64,000 nt of DNA from the NCBI GenBank assembly GCA_036435485.1, contig CM071597.1, positions 172,094,147-172,158,146 of the forward strand, written 5' to 3'. Origin of the DNA: Saposhnikovia divaricata. Its lineage: Eukaryota > Streptophyta > Magnoliopsida > Apiales > Apiaceae. The notes beneath the pieces were generated by a model. It was not told the origin of the DNA. It made no database searches and saw nothing but the letters and a program-made list of their open reading frames with translations. Position numbers and translations under genes: made by a program. Numbering within the stretch: position 1 is the first letter of the stretch; every line of letters starts with the position of its first letter. Positions 11,958 to 25,063 of this stretch are shown here, piece by piece.

Positions 11958-14396
11958 ATGTCGTCAAAAAGCATTGTTAAGATTCCCATGTTTAACAAGG
12001 ACAATTATGCAATGTGGAAAAATAAAATGGAGTTGTTTCTTGATGTCGCAAATTCTAAATATTTAGGTGTTCTACAGAACGGACATATAATTCCAAAAGA
12101 ACATATATCTGAATCTATTGTTGGAGGAATTGTTGTAACACCTGCATCATCTGTTCCAAAGCATGCTGATTCTTTTACTCCTACTGAAAAACAGGACGCA
12201 GGACTAGATAAGAATTTGAGACTTATTCTAATAGATTCCCTGGATGCTGTGATGTACAGTCATGTGATGAATTGTAAAACTGCAAAACACATGTGGGAAA
12301 CTATTGAGACTATCAATGAAGGAACTGATGAAGTCAGGGAAAACAAACTTCAGATTTTAACCTCTGAGTATGAACACTTTAGAGCTGTCCATAATGAAGG
12401 CATTCAGGAAGTGTTTGAAAGGTATAACAAAATTATCAACAACTTGCAAGTTCATGGCAAGCAATATACACAGAAGGAGATTAATATGAAGTTTTTGTTG
12501 ACAATGCCCACTCATCTTGAACATAGGATAACAGCCATCAGAGAATCAAGAGATTTGAATAAGATTGCTCTTGAAAGATTGTTTGGTGTTCTGAAAACCT
12601 ATGAACTGGAACAAGTACAGCAGAGGGAGGTCTCTGGTAAAGGAAGAGTGCCAAGTTCATCTACAGCTCTTGTAGTTGAGGCACCTAAGGAAGTGGAAGA
12701 TAAGGTTGTTCTACCTTACAGCTCAGACAAGGAAAATACTGAAGTAGAACTTGGTCAAACACCACCTACTCAGGATGGTGGAGACTTCTACTCATTGGAA
12801 GAGCTAGATCAACCGGAAGATGAATCACTGGCATTGATGGTAAGGCAATTTGGCAACTTCAGATTCAGAAGAAATCCAAAGTACAGGTTTAAGTCAAATA
12901 ACTGATTCGAAAGAGGAGGCTCTTCTTCCTCTAGTAACAGGGGAGGATACAAAAATGGATCTGTTGACAGAAGCAAGATTCGTTGCTTCAACTATAATGA
13001 ATTAGGGCACTTTGCCACTGAATGTCAGAAACCCAAGCAAACTCAAAGAAGAGATTTTGCTGTTGAGAAGAAGAAACCTGGAAAAGCCTATGTTGCGGCT
13101 GGTAAGAGTTGGGATGACACGGACAGCGAAGATGAAGAATATGGAAATCTTGCGTTGGTGGCAAATGATGAAGCATCTAATCATCATAACAAACCGGTAA
13201 TTGTTACTGACCCTGAGTTGATTCGTAGTCTTTATAATTCCTTAGGTAATGCACAAACTGAATATAGAAGACTAGATCTGCTAAGCACTAATCTTGGCAA
13301 TGAAGTGTCAGAATTGAAAAAATTGCATATTAATCAAGATCAACAAAGAGATGAAATAACAATGCTTTATAAAAGGGAGAAAGCTATTCTAGAAGTTGTA
13401 GGCAAACAAATGGCTAGAATTACTGAACTTGAAACACAGGTCAGGGCTTGTTATAATTCGGTTAAAGTTTCCAAAGAGTTCTTTAATAATCAAGTTGTAG
13501 AACGAACAACAGGTATAGGGTATGGTTACAATGAAGCTGTTGGATCATTGGGCATAAATTCCCCTAACCCTGTTAGTGCTAAAGAAAGGGGAATACCACA
13601 TGTGCTCAAAAATGTTAAAGAACCTCTATTTAATAAATCTGATGTTGGACCACTAGATATTCTTTCTATGGTTATCCAAGAAGAAATGAGAAATGAGGAT
13701 AGTGCAAATGGCATAGTCTTTGTTAAGGATAAATCTGTTAAGAACGCTAATCCAAAGAATGTTTCATCCAAGAAAGATGTCACAGTCTTTGTTAAGGCTA
13801 AATCTGTTGAGGACACTAATCCAACGAATGTTTCATACAAGAAAGATGTACCTAAAGTGCCAGTCAAGGTTGTTGAAATAGCTAGTTCTTCTAAGACTGG
13901 ATTAGGTAGTAATAAGTTGAAGCAGAAAAATAACATGTCTAACATGAATACCATGCCTATCATTGATTCTAATCATAAAGCATGTGGTGTTATCAATTTT
14001 ATGTCTTGTGCTTTTAACAGTATGCGTGTTTATTTTAATGGTAGTTATGCATGTGTTAAACAGACTGCTCCTCGACAGCATATGAACAGGAACAATAATG
14101 TTCGATCAAAGACTGCTTTTCCTCCTAAAGTTAGGAGAGAGACATTTGTACCTAAGACTAAACAAAGGGTTACCAAGAATGTTTACCAGGTCAAATGTCC
14201 AGTCAATGACACAAGTGTTATTGCTGCTAGAGAAACATGGATACCCAAGATAAAACAAAAGATTTTCAAATCTGTTTATAAGGTTAAATGTTTATTGACT
14301 AAAGATGTTAAAATTAAAAATGTTGTTTTGCCTGATAAAGGTCAATACTTTAAATCCGCAGGACCCAATCAAATTTGGGTCCCGAAGAAGGTTTAA
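11958..14396 (+). pseudogene. gag of Copia-B with one internal stop
   Basis: The reading frame starts MSSKSIVKIPMFNKDNYAMW, the usual opening of Copia Gag (DUF4219/UBN2-like). It is open to a TGA at 12903-12905, probably a CGA-to-TGA change, and continues in the same frame to 14396. The zinc knuckle near 12984-13025 reads CFNYNELGHFATEC, with Tyr where the second Cys of CX2CX4HX4C should be. That change should abolish zinc binding. Downstream is a long basic linker with many Lys and Asn and the phrase NQIWVPKKV at its end. Pol begins in another frame overlapping the last 22 bases. Confidence 0.85.
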
Positions 14397-17300
14397 TCCA
14401 TTTGTCAATGCAGGGTATTGAACAGGTTGAACGAGTAACCTGGATCTTGGACAGTGGATGTTCAAGGCATATGACTGGAGACAGAACCCTGCTGACAAAT
14501 GTGGTGGAGAAGGCCGGCCTAGTAGTTACCTTTGGAGATAACAGCAAAGGTAGAACTGATGGATATGGCAGACTTGAAGCTGGAAATGTTATCATTGAAG
14601 AAGTGTCCTTTGTAAAAGGGCTTGAGCATAATTTGCTCAGCATCAGTCAATTCTGTGACAAGGGATTTGAAGTCTACTTTAACAAAAAGAATTGTCTGAT
14701 TTCACATAAAAGAAGTGAACAACCATCTCTGACGGGAGTCAGAAAAGGAAACTTGTATGTAGCCAACATGAACACTAGAAGCACTGAAGAAATCAATTGC
14801 TTCTATTCTAAAGCATCCACAGATGAAAGCTGGCTATGGCACAAGAAACTTTCTCACCTGAATTTCAAAACAATGAATTATTTGGTTAAGAGGGAAATGG
14901 TGAGAGGTTTACCTCCTATGGAATTCACACAGGAAGGACTATGTGATGCCTGTCAAAAGGGCAAACTAAAAAGGGCAACTCACAGGAGCACTGATATATC
15001 TTCAATAACTGATCCTTTACAGTTACTTTACATGGATCTATTTGGTCCAGTGAATGTGATGTCTATGTCAAAGAAAAGATATGCTCTTGTGATTGTTGAT
15101 GATTTTTCAAAGTACACATGGGTTTTGTTCCTGAATTCTAAAGATGAGACTCCACAACTGGTGATTGATCACATCAAGTTAATTGAATTGGATTCCAAGT
15201 ATCCAGTGAGGGCTATAAGGTCAGACAATGGAACTGAATTCAAGAATGCAGTTCTGAATGACTTTTGTACTGAAAAAGGTATAACTAGACAATACTCAGC
15301 TCCAAGAACTCCTCAGCAAAATGGGATAGTTGAAAGAAAGAATAGAACCTTGATTGAAGCTGCACGTACTATGTTAAGTGAATCAAGGCTTCCATTATAT
15401 TTTTGGGCTGAAGTTGTCAACACTGCTTGCTATACTCAGAATCGAACTCTTATCAACAAAGACTTGATGAAAACACCCTATGAAGCCATGAATGAAAAGA
15501 AACCAACACTCAAATACTTTCATGTATTTGGAGCAAAATGCTTTGTACTTAAAGAAGGAGATGATCAAGGTGGAAAATTTGAAGCCAAAGCACATGAAGC
15601 AATTTTTGTTGGTTATGAAAGAAGAGCTTATAAGGTGTATTTGATTGAACATCAGAAGATGATGGAAAGTGTCAATGTAACATTTGATGACACTAAACTC
15701 CCTAGTATCCAAACTGAAGATTCATCTGAAAAGCTATCTATTGAAGATATGAAAGATTTAGATTCAGATGATGATAGTCCACCTGATGTTTTTGCTGATG
15801 CTAATGACAACAATGTCAATGATGAGTTCAATCAGAATAATGGTGGTGAAAATAATGATAATATTGAAAACACCACTCATACTTCTGAACACTCATCTAA
15901 TCATCCTGGCAACAACTCAGGGGGAGTTAGTGAAGGATCAACAAGTCATACTCAACAAAACAATTCAAATCAAGGGGAATCATCAAGAATTAATCTACCC
16001 AGACAAACTGTTTGGAATAGAACTCATCCTTTTGAGTTAATTATTGGTGATCCAGATGTTGGAGTAAAGACTAGAAGAGCTTATCAGAATCAATGCAATT
16101 ATTCAGGGTTTCTATCTGAAATGGAACCTAAGAAAACTGAAGAAGCTCTTTCTGATCCTGATTGGGTGATTGCTATGCAAGATGAACTCAATCAATTCAA
16201 ACAACAAGAAGTATGGAAGCTGGTACCCGGACCTTCAAATAGAACAGTGGTTGGCACTAGATGGGTATTCAGAAACAAACTAGATGAAGATGGCATAGTC
16301 ACAAGAAATAAAGCAAGACTGGTAGCAAAGGGTTATTCACAAGCTGAAGGCATTGACTATGATGAAACCTATGCTCCAGTGGCAAGACTCGAGGCCATTA
16401 GAATATTCTTGGCATTCGCAGCATTCTCAAACTTTAATGTTTATCAAATGGATGTAAAGAGTGCTTTTCTAAATGGTAAGTTGGATGAAGAGGTCTATGT
16501 AGAACAGCCCCCTGGCTTTGAAGATCCAGATCTTTTGGACTATGTCTACTTCCTTTTCAAGGCTATCTATGGTCTCAAGCAAGCACCAAGAAAATGGTAT
16601 GACACCCTTTCTGAATTTTTACTTGAAAATGGCTTTGTTAGAGGTGTCATAGACAAAACTCTCTTCACTAAGAAACATAAAAATGATACAATACTAGTCC
16701 AAGTCTATGTGGACGATATAATATTTGGGTCTACTAATGATCTTTTGTGCAAGAAATTTGCTAAGTTAATGCAGGGTAAATTTGAAATGAGCATGATGGG
16801 AGAACTGAAATTCTTTCTTGGATTGCAAATAAGTCAAAGGACAGATGGAATATTTATCTGTCAATCCAAGTATATCAAAGAGCTCCTCAAGAAATATCAA
16901 ATGGAGGACTCATCTTCAGCTAAGACACCATCATCTACAGCTGTCAAGTTTGGAGCTTGTGAAAATTCTGCCAAGGTAGATGTCACAAGTTACAGAGGTA
17001 TGATAGGCTCATTACTTTACCTTACTGCAAGTAGACCAGATATTATGTATGCTACATGCTTGTGTGCAAGGTTCCAAGCGGATCCTAGAGATGTTCATCT
17101 CATTGCTGTAAAATGAATCTTAAGATATCTTAAGGGTACACCTAATCTAGGTATCTGGTACCCTAAAGAATCTGGTTTTAATCTTGTTGGATACACAGAT
17201 TCAGATTATGCAGGAAGTGTTGTAGATAGAAAAAGCACCTCTGGGAGTTGTCAATTCCTAGGTGGCAGGCTAGTTTCCTGGTACAGCAAGAAACAACAAA

Positions 17301-17656
17301 CAGTTTCCAACTCAACAGCTGAAGCTGAATACATAGCTGCTGGAAGCTGTTGTGCTCAAATCTTGTGGATTAGGAATCAGCTGAAAGACTATGGTTTTGT
17401 ATTAACAAAAATTCCAATTTTGTGTGATAATACAAGTGTCATAGCAATCTCCAACAATCCTGTGTAGCATTCAAGGACCAAGCACATAGACATCAGGTAT
17501 CATTTTATAAGAGAGCATGTCATGAATGGTACTGTGGAATTGTTATTTGTACCCACAGAAGAACAAACAACAGATATTTTTACTAAGTCTCTTGACGAAT
17601 CCACATTCACCAAAATTGTTGGTGAATTGGGTATGTTGAACAGTCCTAGTAATTAA
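14375..17656 (+). pseudogene. pol of Copia-B (protease, integrase, RT, RNase H) with two internal stops
   Basis: The domains are in Copia order. Protease WILDSGCSRHMTG is at about 14440. The integrase zinc region (LWHKKLSH...C..C) lies near 14830-14970, and its core (MDLFGP, SDNGTEF, PQQNGIVERKN) in 15030-15350. Reverse transcriptase spans about 16150-16900 with YVDDI near 16710. RNase H (YTDSDYAGS, DNTSVIAIS) runs from about 17110 to the stop at 17654-17656. Two nonsense codons break it: TGA at 17114-17116 (between AVK and ILRYLKG) and TAG at about 17466 (after SNNPV). Both are single transitions from Arg and Gln codons. The RT itself is open. Confidence 0.9.
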
Positions 17657-18140
17657 GCTGGTTAATATCTGAGGTTTATTCTTTAATAATTTGCAAGTGA
17701 TTTTGTTATTATTTTTAAATTTTAATCACTTACATAATTATTTTATCAACTTTTTATTGCTTGTTATTGCTAAAAATCTTTGTCAACATGTTTATAATAA
17801 CTTCTTTATTACTTCTTGTGTTTTGGAATATTTGTGATATTTTAATGAATCATATTCTCTCTTTAAATAATTTTCTATTAGAAAGTTATTTATTAGAAAA
17901 TATTTAGATTCATTAATTTGTTATAAATGTTCTTGTAAATATATTTAATATTTTATTAAATGTTTTGTAGTGTTTGTCCTTTTGTTATTTATATTTGTTG
18001 TAGTAAAAAAAAAAATTTAATCCATGTGTTTGCTAAATATTTATTTGTAGTAATTTTAATAATAAATAAGAGTGTATTGTAATTGGATTAATTCTGCACA
18101 CTAATTTGTATTTTATTAGTATAAAATTAGCAGATTAATC

Positions 18141-18485
18141 GATTGTCTTGTTTGTCTTTATAGTATCAAGACAATCGCCAAGACAATCCACAGATTGTCT
18201 TGGCAGGTTATTTTGTAAATAATAAAATATTTTTCAGTTTATTTGTTTTTTTTATTTTGTTTTACTCAAGAGATGATTGTCTTGATAGTTTTTAAACTAC
18301 CAAGACAATCGGCAAGACATTCACTTGATTGTCTTGGAGTATCATTTCAGTATTTAAAAATAAAAAAAATAATAATAAAACATTTTATTTACGTTTTTTT
18401 TATTATTTTTCAGTATAGTAAACGATTGTCTTGATAGTTTTTGAACTACCAAGACAATCGGCAAGACAATCAACCGATTGTCTTC
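18141..18485. repeat. internal GATTGTCTTG motif array with hairpins in Copia-B
   Basis: About ten exact copies of GATTGTCTTG or its complement fall in 345 bp between pol and the third ORF. Two near-identical modules, at about 18274 and 18424, have the form GATTGTCTTG, an AT-rich palindromic centre TAGTTTTTAAACTA, then CAAGACAATC. Each can form an imperfect stem of about 17 bp. The same 10-mer is the array unit in the LTRs of this element. Confidence 0.85.
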
Positions 18486-18540
18486 TAGTGTTAATTCTGT
18501 ACTTAAACAAAAAAAAAACAGCATCAAGCCAATCAGTTAT

Positions 18541-18563
18541 CTCTCTCTCTCTCTCTCTCTCTC
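18541..18563. repeat. (CT)n microsatellite
   Basis: An uninterrupted CT dinucleotide run of 23 bases in the Copia-B spacer. Confidence 0.95.
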
Positions 18564-18937
18564 GTGTATTGACACAGAGCACCGTTACACATATATACAC
18601 GATACACACAAACAGTTAAACGAAACTCTGCTCGATTTTCTTCAACAAAACTGAAATCTAAGACCGGATTTAAGTAGATCGTTCAATTTCGTGTTTATTG
18701 AACCGAATATCTACGAATTTCGTTAAGTTTTTGAAAATCAATTTTTTCAAAAATTTCAATCGGGTTTTCACTGTTTTGAGAGTTTTAAATTTTTTCTTTG
18801 AAATCTAAAAATAGATTGAGACTCCCAGTGTTTAGAAGATCATCATACTAATTTTTGGGATTTTTCTGACAACTTTGAATTAATTCGAATTTTTAATTAA
18901 TTTTAATTAATTAATAACTCTGAAAATTTTCGAATTG

Positions 18938-19765
18938 TTTTTTTTTTTTTTGAATAACAAGTGTATTGAATCAATAAATCAAAGCCATACGGCATCTACA
19001 ATTCATATCGAGTAGAACAAACATAATTGAATCGCCGGACATCCAAAGGAGACCAAAAGCGAATTTTGACGGAGATATATACAATTGTATCCCCAACACC
19101 CGTCTGAGCTTATCGACCTTGAATGCAGAACCAAAACAGCTCGAATCATTAAATTCAAATCCACGCTCCCACAAACCGGAGAGAAAATCAAACTCCCACA
19201 AACCGGAGAGAAAATCAAACTCCCACAAAACGGAGAGAAAATCCAAACAACTCAACATTACAATCGAGAAAACCAAACAACTAAGCATTACAAGATGAAA
19301 ATCAAAGACTTAAAAATTATAATAAAAATACCAAAACCGAAGAAGCAAGAAAAAATACAACAGCTCCAAACTTAGATCTGAAAAATCGAATCCCCGATAA
19401 ACAAGATGAACCACTCACAGATCCCGGTGGCTAGTCGGAAATGGAGAAAAAGTCGGAGCTCCAAAGTTTAAGAAACTAAGAATAGAGGCAGATCGGAAAA
19501 AGGCTTTTAATCCTTGGATCCGATAGATTTAATCCGAAAAAAACAAACCAAATCTTACCTAAAAAAGGAGATTTTTAGGGAAATCCAAGCTTTAAACAAG
19601 AAAAAACGAAAGAAAATAACAAGGTTTATTGAAAAGAGGAAGAAAATACAAAGAAAATGAAGAGTGTTGGGGCTTTCCACCGGAGATCCGGTGGAAGCCC
19701 CGGCCGGCGGCTACGAAAAGAAGAGGAAGGCGAGTTGGGGGAGAGAGGAAGCTGGGGAGAGAGAG
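18938..19765 (-). mobile_element. possible poly(A)-tailed retro-insert in Copia-B
   Basis: Read leftward, about 820 bp of more GC-rich, 5'-UTR-like sequence (CCGGCCGG, many CT-rich runs) ends in a 14-base A tail, seen as a T run at 18938-18951. Its composition is unlike the surrounding AT-rich spacer. It includes three tandem copies of a 25-bp unit containing CCGGAGAGAAAATC at about 19175-19245. No reverse transcriptase is present, so it would be a non-autonomous or 5'-truncated LINE-like or processed copy. A clean target duplication was not found; only a weak AATTG match flanks it. Confidence 0.35.
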
Positions 19766-19806
19766 GTTAATCTTCCCAAAATTGAAGTGTGTTTTTGTGT
19801 AAAAAA

Positions 19807-22800
19807 ATGGCTGATAATTTTGAGATAATGAAACATAATTTGGTTGGGTATTTTAATCCGAACGATTGTCCCTATGATCGATTTAAGCCTTGGATACAGT
19901 TTCTAAATGATGATTCAATTATCCGAACTGCTATTTCGATGGAAGCCCCAATTAAAATAGGACCATTAAGATTGATTTGCACAGAAGGTGTGGTGTCTGA
20001 AGATTTGACCTCATTCTCTTTTGACTTTGATGGAACACACCACATCGTGACCGAATCAACCCTTACTACTGTACTGGGTCTTCCGGTGGATAATTTTGAT
20101 CCGTTTCCAACCAGTGAACAACTCTATAAATTTTTCAGTGATATTAATTATCGTGGAGTAATTGATATGAACAACTTGAGCAAAAGGAACCTGGTTCAAC
20201 AATGGGATGCATTTTTCGACACGATCTCTAAGGTATTTGCTAATACAGCCAGAGGTAACTTTCATTTACTTACCTCTATGTTACAAACTATTGGTTATGC
20301 TGTTGCTAACAACCGTAGAATCAATATTGGTAATCTACTTTGGAATACTATTGTTGGTAGAATTGTTAAAGCCAGAAGGGATTTTGATGAGGGTAATAAA
20401 GTCTTATGTTATTATCCTAGATTCTTAACTTTAATATTTAATCATCTTGTTCATGTTTATCAACAAGCAATCTTTAGGAATGACAACCCTTTGGTGTCAG
20501 GCAGGCAAACCAAGAAAATATTCACTAGCCTTGACATACATAGAAAATTACCAAATGTGCCAGTGTATGTTACACCATATTTGTCTACCTTCATAAATCT
20601 ACCTGTCATTCCTCGACTTGTAAATGCACCTGAACCTGAACCTGAAAATGTACCTGTCCCTGAACTTCAACCTCAAATGGATCAATCCATTCCTTCAGGT
20701 ACAGCTACTGCATCAATGGAGTAGGAATTGCCTTCTATCTCTCAAACTGTTTCTGGAGCCCAAGTGGCTGATAGGTCAGACCAAGAGGTTGTAGAACCAC
20801 AGCCTCTATCCCAGGTCTTAGAGCCAAACACTGTGTCTAATCAAATCTCTAAACCTAAAGCCAGAACAAGTTGTTGACAAAAAGAGCTGATAGAAGAAGT
20901 GATAATTTGAGTGATCCCACAGCTCTGCCTCCACCAAAGAAGAGAAGAAACCTACTACTTGAGGCATCTGTTAGCCCATCCACTTCCTCCCAAAAGGACT
21001 TAGACATTGAAATGGCCAATGAACTGTTACTAATTTCATCCTCTCAACAGATAGGATTACCTTGTACAGAGTCAAGCACACCTCTATTACTCACAATGAG
21101 GGAAAACATTACCTTAGAATCTGATGTTGTTAAGGACACTAAGCAAGGAGTGCACGATAGGATTGTTATTGAGACAGTGCCTACCGTTGTTACGGTAGAA
21201 GAGCCTTCACAGGCTTCAGAGGGAAATCTTGACTCTCTGCCAGTTATAATAGAGTCATCATATCCCCTCCCAGGAGGAACATTCCTGGCTCCCTCAAGGG
21301 ATTCTTCCCTCGTAGATTTATCTGGAGAAAGTGAAGGGCAACTTGGTCATCCTATCACTGAAGAAATTCAGTTATCAAATCCAAATTTATTAATAGAGAT
21401 GACTGAGGATTGGGAATTGTGAACTCCCATTGCACCACCACTGACCTCTCCAGAAGAGGCTAGGGTGATTTCTTTTGCATGTACAGCTCAAGGAAAGGAG
21501 CTAGTGTTGAGTGATGTGAGGACCACCTTAAATATGAGTGAAACACATGCACGAAAGGAGAGTGACATATCCTTGAGTGAACATCAGGTGAGCGCACACA
21601 CTGACACAAACACTTTGTCTCTTATGGCTCAAATAAAAGATCTGCAAAAGAAATTGATGTAAACTGAGGCTGAAAAACAATTTTTCAAAGCACAAGTGGA
21701 TGAACGGTCTTCTTCTTCCACCTCTGTCAACAATCAGCTCATGATTATTCATGACGATGTTCAGAACATAAAGACTACACTCACTCCAGCAATCAATACA
21801 TTGATACAATCCAACTCTCAGGCATCTACAGAAAGAACAGATATTCTAAATGCTATTGATAGACTCTCTAATAGGGTGGATGAACTTCAAGTAGAAATGC
21901 ATGTAACTGCTCAATCATATTCAACAACCTTTGCGAAGCTTGAAGAAAAGTATGATTACATGTTTGAAGGACTTGATCATCTATACAACATTGTTAAACC
22001 TACTCATCATATCACACCAGAACAAAGAGCATATTTTGAAGACTATGATGGTGATAATGAAGGGGATAATGATGAAAATAGAGAGCTTGACAGTCAAAGA
22101 AAGTCTGTAGAGGATTCCTCAACTAAGGGGGAGAAGTCTGGAGGAGCAGGAGGAAGTAAGTCTAGAGGTCAAGGGAGGCATAAGGAGAAGTCTACAATGG
22201 GAAAAAAAAAAGCTCATGATCAGGATGTATCAGATTTTGATTTCGATCTCAAGAATAGTAATTTTGAGGTACAGCAATTAAATGATATTGAAGAAGATCT
22301 TTCAAACTGGCAAGATGATCCTGAATTTGAGAAGGAACTTCAAGAGGAGAAAGCTGATCGTCAGATGAGACAAGCTAAGCTTGAGAAGACCAGACAGGTA
22401 GTGGATAAAATATTGAAGCTGAAGCAAGCTGAAGATGCAGAGAAACAAAAGCTACATGCAATCAGTGTACAAGAAAGGAAAAGAGATATTCAGTTGAAGA
22501 TTGGTCCAAAGTGGGAGAGAGTAAGAGAAATTTTTGATTCTATTCAAAACACTGCTAATGATGATGAACGTTTTCTCCAACTACTTCAACAGTTTCAAGA
22601 GACCAATCCAAATTACTTGCAATATATGGATGCATTGATGCTGGAAATCTCGAGGATAGTAGCTGGGTTTGACAGATGTGCAGATCAACTGATAATTCAG
22701 ATTGACTCTCGTACAATGGGTTCTCTCTATGTGTCACTTCAAATCTTTCAACAAAGAAGCTTGATTGAACTGTGGATTATGTCCCTAAAGGTAAAAAGGT

Positions 22801-23288
22801 TTTCTGAACTGAATATTTTACTTCATGAAAGACTTTTAGAATTTTCTCAAAGGAATAGTCCACAAGTTATTCAAACTCCACATCATGTTAAGTTTCTCAA
22901 GGGTAATACACTACATTCTTGCTTCCTTGATTCTAAGTCGATGAAATTATATACTGCATCTCATCTGGTCTGGTTAGAACATATGATGAGGACTACAGGA
23001 TTCGAAGATAAAGAAAGTATCTTTGTTGCTGACATTATTCGATCATATGCTTTAACTAGCTTTGAAAAGAAATATTACATGCTTCGGAATCGGCTATGGG
23101 GCAACCTTGGACTTTTGCCTAAGAAACCTAAAGGCCTTGTGTCAGATTATGAACGTGTACTTGACAAAGATTTGATCAAAACCTTGGATGATCAAGAACG
23201 ATTTGACACAGAGAATATAAGAAGATCTCTAGAACAAGAAGATGAAGTTGAAGCTGGAGAGATAAGGGAGGAAAATACTTCTAAGTGA
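19807..23288 (+). pseudogene. third ORF of Copia-B, about 1160 codons, broken
   Basis: A long coding region lies between pol and the 3' LTR in the sense direction. It starts MADNFEIMKHNLVGYF at 19807. Breaks are a TAG at 20722, a frameshift near 20860, a TGA at 21420 and a TAA at 21660. The last 530 codons (21696-23288) are open. The N-terminal third has the globular pattern of the plant putative transposon-protein domain, with RINIGNLLWNTIVGRI near codon 185. The middle is Ser/Thr/Pro-rich and acidic. The C-terminal part is charged and probably coiled coil (EKELQEEKADRQMRQ). SIRE-type elements often have an extra ORF here, sometimes called env-like. No signal peptide or membrane segment is visible, so an envelope role is not supported. 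The function is unknown. Confidence 0.7.
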
Positions 23289-23545
23289 AGATCAGCTCTA
23301 CATGTGATATCTTTAGGGCTTAGATAGGACAAGATAGAAAATTGTATTATATGATCAGTCTAGAGGATCATCTATCTTGTATTTATCTTTTATGTTTGAA
23401 TCTGGACAATGTTAAATATAAACCAGAACCTTTCTTTTATTTACTTTGTATTTAAAGTTTTATCTTTTACTAAGTTAAGTTGAGTTAGTTGAGTAATCCT
23501 CTAGGTATTTGCTTGTTATCTTCTAACAAACAAATAGGGGGAGAT

Positions 23546-25063
23546 TGAAAGGCATATGACACAACCTATTTGTAGTTCGAGGACTCAACTCAACTTAAGC
23601 TTAGATTGTAATAAGTAAATAACTTTAACTGTCACAGGAATCTCAGAAGATACTATCTGTCAGAAGAAAAACCTTGAAGTCAATCTATAGTTTTGATGTT
23701 TTGCACTGGAAGAAGCTCAGAATGCTGATCAAGCCTCAGTATAGCATTAAAGAAGTGGATTTATTTCTAAGACATAGATTTCTAGAGTGACAGGTTCAGA
23801 CAGAGTACAGTGGAGTACAAGAAGGAGAAAGAGATGAGAAGAAAAATGAATCACATTTTTAATGTGAAAATTAAAGGACAATCATTGAAGTTAGTCGTTC
23901 ATGAACCAGACCGTGCATGGAACGTCAACAAAATATTTAGTGGTATTCCTTTATTACTTTCAGTGATTCAGAAAAGAATTAAGACAATTCAAGGATATAT
24001 AATTATTCTTCTTTAATTAATTTAAATCAAGTAGTCAATTTAATTAATAAATTACTTCATCAAGAATTAATTCATTAATTAAGTTAATTATCAAAATTAA
24101 TTAAATCTGAATAATTATTATTTAAGTAAGTTTAAATTAAAATGATTATTTATTAATCAGGTTAATTTAAAACTGAAAAAATGAACTAGCAAGACAATCA
24201 GAGATTGTCTTGCCGATTGTCTTGAAGAAGATATCAGTAAAGCAAGACAATCTCAGATTGTCTTGCCGATTGTCTTGGTAATGATAAATTCTGAACAGCT
24301 TTAAAAAAGAAGAATAAAAATCTGATTTGATTGTCTTGACGATTCAAATCAGATTGTCTTGATAATGATCAAAAAGAAAAAGCTTCAGACAGAATGATAA
24401 TTTTTGATAAAGCAAGACAAAGATCTCAGAATTTGATTGTCTTGCCGATTGTCTTGGAAGAACCTGATTGTCTTGCCGATTGTATTGCCTATTGTCTTGG
24501 CAGTACAAAATTGATTGTCTTGGAAGAACAGATTGTATTGCCTATTGTCTTGACAGTTATATTTGAAGATAAAGAGGCAGTAGACATTATATATGAAGAC
24601 ACAGATGACACAAATCAATAAGACAAGAATATTACATTCAAAAGCAAAGGCAATTTACTCTCTTCTCTCTCATCAAGAACACAACCTGCAGGAGCAAAAA
24701 AAAAATTCATAGAAAATCAAGTTCATCTTATTTTTAATATCTAATCCGATAGAACTTGTTTACTTGATACTCTTGTACTATTAACGAGTTTTTACTCCTA
24801 ATCTATATCTTGATTTTTATTAACAAATCTAGAAAAATTCATGTCGAATTTTATAATTTGTTTTTATTAACCAGATATAATTTCTGTACTGTATTTGTAA
24901 CAAACCCCTCAAGTTAATATAATTTTATATTCAACTTGAATTTTGTTTCATTTAATTCCGCTCAAATTTGTCAAAATATAAATTAAATTATCCGGACAAA
25001 TTTCGATTAAACAGTACTGTTTGTATTCAACCCCCCCCTTCTACAAACATATTGGACCTAACA
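23546..25063 (+). repeat. 3' LTR of Copia-B
   Basis: This LTR is 1518 bp, bounded by the polypurine tract on the left and the CTTAA duplication on the right. It is highly similar to the left LTR, pointing to a fairly recent insertion. The motif array lies at about 24187-24555. Confidence 0.93.

Larger units (their letters stand above)
10321..25063 (+). mobile_element. Copia-B: 14.7-kb SIRE-like Copia element with extra ORF
   Basis: Both LTRs begin TGAAAGGCAT and end GGACCTAACA, with the 5-bp target duplication CTTAA at 10316-10320 and 25064-25068. The primer-binding site TTGGCATCAGAGC follows the left LTR (11862 onward), and the polypurine tract AAATAGGGGGAGAT precedes the right LTR (23532-23545). 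It contains gag, pol, a 2.1-kb spacer with a motif array, and a long third ORF before the 3' LTR. This is the layout of SIRE/Maximus-type Copia elements. It is inserted in the reverse transcriptase region of Copia-A in the opposite orientation. Confidence 0.93.
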
